A stretch of 17,369 nt of DNA from JBDZUZ01 sp040255445. GTDB lineage: Bacteria > Planctomycetota > Phycisphaerae > Phycisphaerales > UBA1924. Each line of letters starts with the position of its first letter. Within the stretch, counting starts at the first letter, position 1. The notes below the pieces were generated by a model that saw nothing but the letters and a program-made list of their open reading frames with translations, was not told where the DNA came from and ran no database searches. Below are positions 7,435 through 13,415 of this stretch, one piece after another. A program made the position numbers and the translations under genes. Where the stretch lies: assembly GCA_040255445.1 (NCBI GenBank), contig JBDZUZ010000082.1:1-17369 (forward strand), in the 5' to 3' direction.

Positions 7435-7718
7435 GCACGCCGGCCCTTGACACGCGCCCGCGCAAGCGCGTCCGCCGCCGGAACGCCGGGTTCGCCCCGG
7501 TCGACCTCGGCCAGCCGTTCACGCAGCGTGCGTTCTGCATCCGCCGCGTCGAGCAGATCCAGCAACTTCTCGTACGCCTCGGCGTCCTGCACGACGATGC
7601 GGGCTTTGCCGTTGACCGTCAGCACTTCGGGCCGCCCGGTCTCGGCGAGCCGATCGAGGTGCGACTTGTGGTCGCGCAGGAATGACGTCAACGAATGGAT
7701 ATCTGCGACCCGAACCAT
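7431..7718 (-). CDS. Phd/YefM-family antitoxin, orphaned
   Basis: The 95-residue protein matches type II antitoxins of the Phd/YefM family. ADIHSLTSFLRDHKSHLDRL (5-24) is the DNA-binding N-terminal region, GRPEVLTVNGKARIVVQDAEAYEKLL (28-53) is the very characteristic core, and a charged helical C-terminal part follows, which normally wraps the toxin. In intact systems it represses its own promoter and neutralises a ParE- or RelE-like toxin. The frame is open a little further upstream, but GGAGG lies eight bases before the ATG at 7718, so that start is preferred. The C-terminal end (ARVKGRRA) is unlike the usual antitoxin end and may be made by the deletion that removed the toxin. Promoter and palindrome lie immediately upstream. 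Whether it still controls another toxin cannot be seen here. Confidence 0.88.
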   Translation of the reverse strand: MVRVADIHSLTSFLRDHKSHLDRLAETGRPEVLTVNGKARIVVQDAEAYEKLLDLLDAADAERTLRERLAEVDRGEPGVPAADALARARVKGRRA

Positions 7719-7742
7719 GGCGACCACCTCCCTATGTTGAAA

Positions 7743-7770
7743 ATCATACAATTATTTGTTGATTTGTCAA
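7743..7770 (-). promoter_or_regulatory. Sigma-70-type promoter of the antitoxin gene
   Basis: On the minus strand TTGACA (7770-7765, perfect -35) is followed after 16 bases by TATGAT (7748-7743, one mismatch to the -10 consensus). Transcription would start near 7736, leaving a leader of roughly 18 bases with GGAGG at 7731-7727. The block is strikingly AT-rich against its GC-rich surroundings. Confidence 0.75.
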
Positions 7771-7771
7771 C
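7758..7771. promoter_or_regulatory. Palindromic operator candidate over the -35 box
   Basis: GTTGA (7758-7762) and TCAAC (7767-7771) form a perfect inverted repeat around four bases, and the -35 box lies inside it. TGTTGA also recurs at 7735-7740, 22 bp from its copy at 7757-7762, about two helical turns away. This fits cooperative autorepression by a Phd-type antitoxin. Binding is inferred, not shown. Confidence 0.45.
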
Positions 7772-7865
7772 CCCGCCGGCTCGACGCGAATTGCCCAACC
7801 CCTGCTCTGCGGCACACCGCCCGCCGCGAGCGCCGTTTTCGCACGTTCCGAGGTAGTCTGTTGTC

Positions 7866-9008
7866 GTGCAACCCCAGGCGGCGACGAAGTCGAACCACCC
7901 ACTGGATGCGCCGGTCATCACCGCGCCCCGCCGTTGCCCCAAGTGCGACTACGAACTCGTCGGGCTGAGGGTGGGCGACCGCTGTCCCGAGTGCGCCACC
8001 CCGATCCGCGGCGGCAAGATCACCTTCGCCGAGACCACGATGGGCTCGGCGCCGGTCTCGTACCTGCGCGGCCTCGCGCTCGGAGCGAACGCGTTCGCCT
8101 ACGGCTTCATCGCGATGCTGGCCGCCGGACTCACCGGAATTGCACGGGCGGTGTGGAACACCCTGGGCGCTGCGACGCCCGGCGACCCGCCATGGCCCGA
8201 GGCGATCGTCGCGCTGGTCGGGGCGCTGGGCGTGGCCTTGGGCACGATGCGTGTGACGCGCCAACGGCAACTCGAGGCTGTGGGCGATGAGAAGCTCTCG
8301 GCAGAGTTCCTGTACCGCCGGCGGGCGGCCAGGGTCATGGCCTTCGGCTGGCTTGTCGCGGCGGGGGGCGCGTTGGCGCTGGTGCTGGCGCCGCTCTCGA
8401 GCAAGGCCGCCGCGGCGTTGCTCTTGACTTCCGGACGCCCGCTTCTGGTCATCGGTCTGATCGTCGGGATCGCGGGTCTCATCCCGCTCGCATCGTGGCT
8501 GCGGCACCTGTGCGAGTGGGCCGGCGACACCGCACTCGCCGAGCGCTTCAAGATCCTGATCCTCTGGATGCTGGTGGCCGCGCTCCCCACATCGCTCGCG
8601 CTGCTGCTGACACCCACGATCGGCTGGGGCCCGATGCGGACGGCATCGGGGCTCTTTGCCTGGATCATCGCCGGCATCGCGTGGCTCTGGATCTTCCTCT
8701 TCTTCCACTGGTTCGCCTCGCTCTGCCGCTGGGCGGTCGACAACCGCATCGAGATGCTCGCGGTTGATGCGCGAAGAACAGAGCGAATCGCCAAACGCAT
8801 CGAGGAGAACAAGGCGCGGCAGGAGCGGGAGCAGGCGGAGCAAGCCGCCGCCGCGGTCAAGGCGAAGCGAGGCATCGAGCTTCAGGCCGCCATGCACCCG
8901 CCCGAAATCCCCCTCGCTCACGATGCGCCCTACGAACTCGCGCCCGACGATGAGCCCGGACCTGATACGGGTCAGGATGCGGGCGAAGAGCGGCGGAAAT
9001 CCTCCTAA
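7866..9008 (+). CDS. Zinc-ribbon polytopic membrane protein, planctomycete type
   Basis: The 380-residue protein begins with a zinc ribbon, RRCPKCDYELVGLRVGDRCPEC (Cys24, 27, 40, 43), of the form often placed at the N terminus of planctomycete membrane proteins. About six hydrophobic segments follow, at roughly 68-93, 113-130, 157-178, 195-215, 238-260 and 263-283. Then comes a charged, helical stretch rich in Arg, Glu and Ala (about 295-335), probably a coiled coil. The tail is acidic and disordered. The function is unknown; the zinc ribbon should face the cytoplasm and may mediate protein or nucleic acid contacts. The start is GTG at 7866: later ATGs would lose the ribbon. GAGG lies upstream at long spacing (12 bases). 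mnmA follows only 8 bp after its stop, so the two are probably one operon. Confidence 0.8.
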   Translation: MQPQAATKSNHPLDAPVITAPRRCPKCDYELVGLRVGDRCPECATPIRGGKITFAETTMGSAPVSYLRGLALGANAFAYGFIAMLAAGLTGIARAVWNTLGAATPGDPPWPEAIVALVGALGVALGTMRVTRQRQLEAVGDEKLSAEFLYRRRAARVMAFGWLVAAGGALALVLAPLSSKAAAALLLTSGRPLLVIGLIVGIAGLIPLASWLRHLCEWAGDTALAERFKILILWMLVAALPTSLALLLTPTIGWGPMRTASGLFAWIIAGIAWLWIFLFFHWFASLCRWAVDNRIEMLAVDARRTERIAKRIEENKARQEREQAEQAAAAVKAKRGIELQAAMHPPEIPLAHDAPYELAPDDEPGPDTGQDAGEERRKSS

Positions 9009-9016
9009 CATCCGGC

Positions 9017-10231
9017 GTGGCAGAGGCTTCGGTACACATTCCCGTCGGCCCGCTGCCCCCAATCGGGGCCAAGGTCCTCGTTGCCATGTCCGGCGGTGTG
9101 GACTCCTCCGTCGCCGCGGCCCTGCTCCGGGATCACGGCTGCGAGGTCGTTGGCTGCTTCATGCGGCTGGGGTCGCCCGGCGAGACGCTCGACGAGCTGC
9201 TGCCCGCCGAGGAAGCCTGCGAGATCGACCGCCGCCCCGGGCCGATCAAGATCGGCAAGCAAGGCTACTGCTCGATCAACGATGCCGCGGATGCGCGGCT
9301 CGTCGCCGCGGAGCTCGGCGTGCCGTTCTACGTGTGCAACTTCAAGAAAGACTTCGGCCGCATCATCGACTACTTCGTCGACGAGTATGCCAAGGGCCGA
9401 ACGCCCAACCCCTGCGTCCGCTGCAACGACTGGCTCAAGTTCGGCAAGCTGCACGAGTACGCGAAGCAGATCGGCGCGGACTATGTCGCCAGCGGCCATT
9501 ACGCGCGGATCGGGCGTGATGAGGCCGGCAACGCCACGCTCCTCCGCGGCGTCGATCACAGCAAGGACCAGTCGTATGTCCTCTTCGGGGCGCCACGCGA
9601 GCGGCTGGAGCACATGGTGCTGCCGATCGGCGCGTACGAGAAGCCGCGCGTGCGTGAGCTCGCACAGAAGTACGGCCTCCCCGTCTTCGACAAGCCTGAT
9701 TCGCAGGAGATCTGTTTCGTCCCCGACAACGACTACGCCGGCCTCGTCGAACGGCGGCGGCCGGAGTTGCGCGTGAACGGACGGATCATCGACGCGACCG
9801 GCGCCACCGTTGGCACGCACAGCGGCCAGCACCGCTTTACCATCGGCCAGCGCCGCGGCCTCGAACTCGCTACCGGCGAGCGTGTGTACGTGACCGCCAA
9901 GGATCCCGCGACCAACACGGTCGTGGTGGGGGATCGCGAAGCGCTCCTCGCGACCGGCTGCACCGCGGCCGAGGCGAACTGGCTGGTCGATTCACCGCGC
10001 GATTGGACTCCCGTCTTCGCCAAGTACCGGTACAACACGCCCGCCGCGGCGGGCCGCGTGCGCGCGATCGAGCCGGGTGATGACACAACGCCCTCGGGCC
10101 GCCCCGGCCGCTTCGAGGTCGAGTTCGACGAGCCGCAGGTCGCGGTCGCCCCGGGCCAGGCAGTCGTGCTGTACGACCGAGCTACCCCGGACCGCGTGCT
10201 CGGCGGCGGCTGGATCGCGGCGGTCCGATAG
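9017..10231 (+). CDS. mnmA: tRNA-specific 2-thiouridylase MnmA
   Basis: The 404-residue protein is MnmA (TrmU). It adenylates and then thiolates U34 of tRNA-Lys, -Glu and -Gln, drawing sulfur from a relay or directly from a cysteine desulfurase. The N-type ATP pyrophosphatase loop SGGVDSS is at 25-31. The two catalytic cysteines are in NPCVRCN (Cys133) and QEICFVPDNDY (Cys233). KFGKLHEYAKQIGADYVASGHYAR (141-164), DHSKDQSYVLF (180-190) and the later HRFTIGQRRGL are also diagnostic. The C-terminal beta domains are complete. An extra segment lies at about 51-86 between the first strand and YCSINDAADA, longer than in E. coli. The start is GTG at 9017; the next ATG (9086) would cut away the first beta strand. 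The ribosome binding site is weak, so coupling to the gene 8 bp upstream is likely. Confidence 0.95.
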   Translation: MAEASVHIPVGPLPPIGAKVLVAMSGGVDSSVAAALLRDHGCEVVGCFMRLGSPGETLDELLPAEEACEIDRRPGPIKIGKQGYCSINDAADARLVAAELGVPFYVCNFKKDFGRIIDYFVDEYAKGRTPNPCVRCNDWLKFGKLHEYAKQIGADYVASGHYARIGRDEAGNATLLRGVDHSKDQSYVLFGAPRERLEHMVLPIGAYEKPRVRELAQKYGLPVFDKPDSQEICFVPDNDYAGLVERRRPELRVNGRIIDATGATVGTHSGQHRFTIGQRRGLELATGERVYVTAKDPATNTVVVGDREALLATGCTAAEANWLVDSPRDWTPVFAKYRYNTPAAAGRVRAIEPGDDTTPSGRPGRFEVEFDEPQVAVAPGQAVVLYDRATPDRVLGGGWIAAVR

Positions 10232-10260
10232 CGGCCGCGAAGATTTTTCCGCCAGTCTTC

Positions 10261-10289
10261 GGATGAACGCCGCCGCGCGGGTTCTCTGG
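10261..10289 (+). promoter_or_regulatory. Candidate ECF-sigma promoter before the secreted-protein gene
   Basis: Seventy-seven bp separate mnmA from the secreted-protein gene. They contain TGAAC (10264-10268), which resembles the GAAC core of ECF -35 elements, and about 13 to 16 bases later GGTTCTCTGG (10280-10289) as a possible -10. A T-run (10244-10248) lies upstream, and CGAAGA (10238-10243) pairs with TCTTCG (10256-10261). An ECF-like sigma gene follows in the same group, so autoregulation is an attractive inference. The match is loose. Confidence 0.28.
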
Positions 10290-10308
10290 TGGTACAGGAG
10301 ACCACAGC

Positions 10309-11412
10309 ATGAAGACCCCGCTCGCCATCAAGCTTCCGATGTGCATGCCCCGCACCGCTCGCCTGCCCGGTTCCCCCGCCCGCGTCATCGCCGCCCTCTG
10401 CCTCGCGGCGGGCCTGGCGGCCCCCGACGGACTGCAGTGGAATTCGCGTGCGGAGGCGTGCATCACAGCGCAGACTCCGGCCGAGCGGATCGCCGATGGC
10501 CTGCCCGACCCCGAGAACGCCGCGCTCCTCTACTGGATTTGCTGGAGCACCGGCTTCGATACCTTCGGTGACGGCTCGCAGTTCCAGTCGGAGCCCGACT
10601 GGAAGCCCTCTGCCGAGTACATCAAGACACTGTCCGAGAACCAGGGTGTGATCCGTCAGTTGCTCCGCGCAACGCGCATCGAAGAGTGCGAGTGGGGAGT
10701 CGAGTACTCGCAGGGCTTCGGCGCTCTGATGCCGCACCTGGGCAAGCTGCGTGCGGCGACGCGTGTGCTCGCGGCGGACTCCCGCCGCCTCGCCAACGAT
10801 GGCAAGGTGGAGGACGCCGCGGAACGAGTCGCCGCGATCTTCCGAATGGCTCGACACGCGGCGCAGGACCCGGTGCTGATCTCGAGCCTCGTCGGGCTCG
10901 CGATCCACAACGCGGGGAAGACCGAGCTCGAGTGGCTCGTAACCAACGGGCATCTGTCGGATGCGGGCCGCAAGAACATCGCCGATGCGGTTGTACAGAT
11001 CCCCGCGAGCGACCCGTTCAAGTTCCACGATGCGATCAAGATGGAGCGCGACATCGCGCTCGAGTGGATCAAGAAGGAGTTCACCGGGCCGGCCGCGGGC
11101 CGCCGGTTCCTCGCAGAGTTCGCGATGCCGGCGAACGACGACGATGCCGCCGTGGCCCAGGTCCGCAAGTACAACGCTCAAGAGCTCGCCGAGGGTGTCG
11201 ACATGATGCGCCCGGCGTACGACGAGGCGATTGCCGCCTGGGGCAAGCCCGATGCCGGCGAGCGGCTGCGGGCGATCGAGGGACGTGTCAACTCCGGCGC
11301 CTTCGGCCCGGTCGCCAAGCTCATGTTCCCCGCGCTCAACCGGTCGCACGAGGCGTACGAGCGGGGGATCAAGGATGTCATGATGGTCCGCGAGATGGTC
11401 GGGGCGCGGTGA
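10309..11412 (+). CDS. Secreted protein of unknown function
   Basis: The 367-residue product has a basic N-terminal stretch, a hydrophobic core (ARVIAALCLAAGLAAP, 24-39) and an Ala-rich cleavage region ending near 47-50, so export to the periplasm is likely. The rest is mainly helical and charged, with several Trp residues early on (WICWSTGFDTFGDG near 65-78) and a long helical part rich in Ala, Arg and Glu (about 115-300). I recognise no catalytic motif or named family. AGGAG eight bases before the ATG at 10309 supports the start, although an ATG 12 codons later would give a more standard signal peptide. It is followed at 77 bp by the sigma-factor gene on the same strand, and may be a target or partner of that regulator. 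Membership in a planctomycete-restricted family is a guess. Confidence 0.7.
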   Translation: MKTPLAIKLPMCMPRTARLPGSPARVIAALCLAAGLAAPDGLQWNSRAEACITAQTPAERIADGLPDPENAALLYWICWSTGFDTFGDGSQFQSEPDWKPSAEYIKTLSENQGVIRQLLRATRIEECEWGVEYSQGFGALMPHLGKLRAATRVLAADSRRLANDGKVEDAAERVAAIFRMARHAAQDPVLISSLVGLAIHNAGKTELEWLVTNGHLSDAGRKNIADAVVQIPASDPFKFHDAIKMERDIALEWIKKEFTGPAAGRRFLAEFAMPANDDDAAVAQVRKYNAQELAEGVDMMRPAYDEAIAAWGKPDAGERLRAIEGRVNSGAFGPVAKLMFPALNRSHEAYERGIKDVMMVREMVGAR

Positions 11413-11489
11413 TGCATCCCGCCTGAGGCGGCAGGCAAGCGAACACCCCGCCAGAGACCACCCCAACAAGCGCCACCAGGCACACACCC

Positions 11490-12077
11490 GTGGAAAGCGA
11501 CGACACACATCTCCTGCTGCGGATGCACGACGGCGACGGCGCGGCGGCCGACCTGATCTGGCGGCGGCACGCGCCGTCGCTCCGCGCCTACGCACGCTCG
11601 ATCGTGCGGGAGGAATCCGCCGCGGAAGATGTCGTCCAGCGGGTCTTCTGCCGTGTGCTCGAACTGCCGAAGGCCAGGCTCCGGGCGATCGATGTGGCCC
11701 GTCCCTGGCTCGCCGCGGCGGTGCGGAACGAAGCCATCCGACACCTCCGCGGCGAGGGCCGCGAGCGGCGGCGGCGCAACAACGCCGCGGCCGCCGGCGC
11801 GTTGAAGCGGTCGGCAGGCCCCGGCATCGCTCCCGCCGGCGCACACGAGAGCGTCGAGGCCGCGCTCGACTCGCTCCCACGCCGATCCCGCGAAGCCATC
11901 GTGCTCCGCCACATCGCCGGGCTCAACTTCGATCAGATGGCCGCCGCGCTCGGCCTGCCGCGGAGCACCGTTGCTTCTCGCTACTCCGCCGCGCTCGCCC
12001 TGCTCAAAGCCGCGATGACGCCCCGCCCGCTGCACGCGCCGCGGAACGTTTCTGAGGAGGTCCGCCATGCCTGCTGA
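11490..12077 (+). CDS. ECF-like RNA polymerase sigma factor
   Basis: The 195-residue protein has the two-domain build of extracytoplasmic-function sigma factors. Region 2 spans about 5-90, with AEDVVQRVFCRVLEL (45-59) as the core-binding and -10 recognition part and RPWLAAAVRNEAIRHLR (71-87) closing it. A linker of Arg, Asn and Ala follows. Region 4 covers about 118-176, with LDSLPRRSREAIVLRHIAGLNFDQMAAALGLPRSTVASR holding the helix-turn-helix. Regions 1 and 3 are absent, as expected. Such factors direct transcription of cell-surface or stress genes and are usually held by a membrane anti-sigma. The start is GTG at 11490 with a poor ribosome binding site; the ATG at codon 12 is an alternative that would trim region 2. 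Its end overlaps the next gene by 11 bp, so the pair is coupled. Confidence 0.88.
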   Translation: MESDDTHLLLRMHDGDGAAADLIWRRHAPSLRAYARSIVREESAAEDVVQRVFCRVLELPKARLRAIDVARPWLAAAVRNEAIRHLRGEGRERRRRNNAAAAGALKRSAGPGIAPAGAHESVEAALDSLPRRSREAIVLRHIAGLNFDQMAAALGLPRSTVASRYSAALALLKAAMTPRPLHAPRNVSEEVRHAC

Positions 12078-12540
12078 GAACCAGATCCTCGAACAGCTCG
12101 AAGCGCTCGGTCGCCGCGTCGAGTCGAGCGGCGCGGGCGAGACGCCCGAGCCCGTCCGACGCGTGCTCTCGAAGCGGCGCTTCCGGCGGCGGGTCAACGC
12201 CGCGGTGATCGGTGTGTCGTGCATCGCGATCGCCGCCGCGGCGGGGTACGGGATCATGCTCTCGGCGGCGGGCCAGAGCGATGATCTCCTTGCGCCCGGG
12301 CCGATCGCGGGCGGGCCGAGCAGTGATCACGATGGAGCGGACGCGGACCAGACCGTCGCCACGCTCTCCGCCGCCACGCTCTCCGCCGCCAACGCCACCG
12401 CGGGTGCGATGCGTCAGCACTGGGCCGCAACCGGCGACATCGTGACCGGCCCGTCGTCGCTCGCATCAGCGCGCGAACCGATGCGTGCGGGCGAACACCG
12501 CGGGCCCGATGCGGTCGCGGAGTGGTTCAGCGGCCGTTAA
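12067..12540 (+). CDS. Small single-pass membrane protein, possible anti-sigma partner
   Basis: The 157-residue product has a polar N-terminal part (1-42, with LEQLEALGRRVES and an Arg/Lys-rich end), one transmembrane segment (NAAVIGVSCIAIAAAAGYGI, 44-63) and a low-complexity Ala/Ser/Thr/Gly-rich outer part. The Arg/Lys cluster before the membrane predicts the N terminus inside. It starts within the last codons of the sigma-factor gene, with GAGGAGG close upstream inside that gene. This is the typical place and topology of an anti-sigma factor. However, I see no zinc-binding His-x3-Cys-x2-Cys motif of the ZAS class and the cytoplasmic part is only about 42 residues, so the assignment rests on context. 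The outer domain contains the exact repeat TLSAATLSAA, from a 15-bp tandem duplication. Its stop lies 8 bp from the methyltransferase stop on the other strand. Confidence 0.7.
   Translation: MPAENQILEQLEALGRRVESSGAGETPEPVRRVLSKRRFRRRVNAAVIGVSCIAIAAAAGYGIMLSAAGQSDDLLAPGPIAGGPSSDHDGADADQTVATLSAATLSAANATAGAMRQHWAATGDIVTGPSSLASAREPMRAGEHRGPDAVAEWFSGR
12361..12390 (+). repeat. Exact 15-bp tandem duplication inside the membrane-protein gene
   Basis: Positions 12361-12375 and 12376-12390 are identical (ACGCTCTCCGCCGCC twice). The unit is in frame and encodes TLSAA-TLSAA in the outer, low-complexity part of the small membrane protein. Slippage could vary the copy number without breaking the frame. 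Confidence 0.9.
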
Positions 12541-12557
12541 CGACGCCGTTAACGACG
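12534..12557. repeat. 12-bp tandem duplication carrying the stops of two convergent genes
   Basis: CCGTTAACGACG occurs at 12534-12545 and again at 12546-12557. Each copy holds GTTAAC, which reads TAA on both strands. The plus-strand membrane-protein gene stops at 12538-12540 and has a second in-frame TAA at 12550-12552. The minus-strand methyltransferase stops at 12551-12549 and has a second in-frame TAA at 12539-12537. Confidence 0.9.
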
Positions 12558-13415
12558 GGGCTTCTTCGGCTCCGAATCGCTCGCGCGCGGACCGGCACGC
12601 CCCGTGCCCCGCTCGCCTTCCTTCTTGAAGATGAACAGGTAGTTGAATCCGCGGAGGAAGAAGTTCCCCTCTTCCGCCGCCTTCCGCCAGTTGCCCCGCT
12701 GCAGCTTCTGGTTGCCGCGGACAACGCTGATGATGTCCACCGGTTTGAAGTGCTCGCGCATGATCGCGAACAGCTCGAAGCCGATGGGCATGAAAGTGCC
12801 GCCCATTTTGCCTTTGCTCTTGCGGAACGAGTCGCTGACATAGAGCGCCATGTAACGGCGGTCCTTGAGCACGCGGTTGATCTCGCCGATCACCCGTCGC
12901 ATCGCGGCGTAATACGCCTCGCCCCCGTCGTCGCCCGCGGCATCGAGCTTGCCGATGCAGCGGGGGTCTTCCGAGTAGTCGATGTGCGTCGAGTAGGGCG
13001 GGTCGATGAACACGAAGTCCGCGCTGGCATCGGGCAGCGGGATCGTCCGGCTGTCGGCCTGGCGGATGTCGGGCCGCGAGGGCGCGAGGTCGAAGCCGAT
13101 GCCCTTCCTGTTGAGGTCTGTGCACACATCGAGCGTCGTGCCGCTGCCGCACATGGGGTCGACGACGGTGTCGCCTTCGCGTGTGTATCGCGTGAGGAGC
13201 TGCCAGATCACCCAGCTCGGCGTGGCGCCGGCGTAGTTCTTGTCGCCCTGCATGCGGCCGACGGGCGAGTTGGGGTTCTCCGAGACATAGTGCTGGCTCG
13301 GGTACTCCCACAGCGTCGTGACGAAGGGCCGCAAGGGCGGCTTCTTCTCGAAGGTTCTTCGCTCGAAGGACCTGGGCTCGAGGTTTCTGGGGCGCGGCCG
13401 GCGTTCGTCGCTCAT
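12549..13415 (-). CDS. N4/N6-type nucleic acid methyltransferase
   Basis: The 288-residue protein is an S-adenosylmethionine-dependent amino-methyltransferase. VVDPMCGSGTTLDVC (84-98) is the AdoMet-binding motif I and VFIDPPYSTHIDY (135-147) the catalytic motif IV. AYYAAMRRVIGEINRVLK and, late in the protein, RGNQKLQRGNWRKAAEEGNFFLRGFNYLFIFKK complete the fold. The N-terminal region carries three imperfect pentapeptide repeats and then TTLWEYPSQHY. Motif I precedes DPPY, unlike the beta-class DNA methylases such as CcrM. That order and the DPMCGSGTT wording also occur in tRNA methyltransferases of the Trm11 type, so the substrate may be DNA or RNA. No restriction enzyme or specificity subunit lies nearby. 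The basic tail (EPKKPRR) suits nucleic acid binding. Its ATG overlaps the nrnA stop (ATGA), so it is translated with nrnA. Confidence 0.82.
   Translation of the reverse strand: MSDERRPRPRNLEPRSFERRTFEKKPPLRPFVTTLWEYPSQHYVSENPNSPVGRMQGDKNYAGATPSWVIWQLLTRYTREGDTVVDPMCGSGTTLDVCTDLNRKGIGFDLAPSRPDIRQADSRTIPLPDASADFVFIDPPYSTHIDYSEDPRCIGKLDAAGDDGGEAYYAAMRRVIGEINRVLKDRRYMALYVSDSFRKSKGKMGGTFMPIGFELFAIMREHFKPVDIISVVRGNQKLQRGNWRKAAEEGNFFLRGFNYLFIFKKEGERGTGRAGPRASDSEPKKPRR
13347..13391 (-). repeat. Three imperfect 15-bp repeats in the methyltransferase N terminus
   Basis: Units at 13347-13361, 13362-13376 and 13377-13391 share the form CTCGA-GG-x-CTxxG on the plus strand. Read on the minus strand they encode PRNLE, PRSFE and RRTFE in tandem, ahead of the methyltransferase fold. 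The repeats have diverged at the DNA level while keeping an Arg, an aromatic or Leu, and a Glu in each unit. Confidence 0.6.

Noticed and set aside
10238..10261. CGAAGA/TCTTCG hairpin as an mnmA terminator
   Set aside because: A six-pair stem with a 12-base loop and no following U-run does not qualify; the T-run lies in the loop.
9733..11880. A 715-codon minus-strand frame opposite mnmA, the secreted-protein gene and the sigma gene
   Set aside because: It spans several well-supported plus-strand genes, has no motifs and is Arg/Pro/Ala-rich, so it is a shadow.
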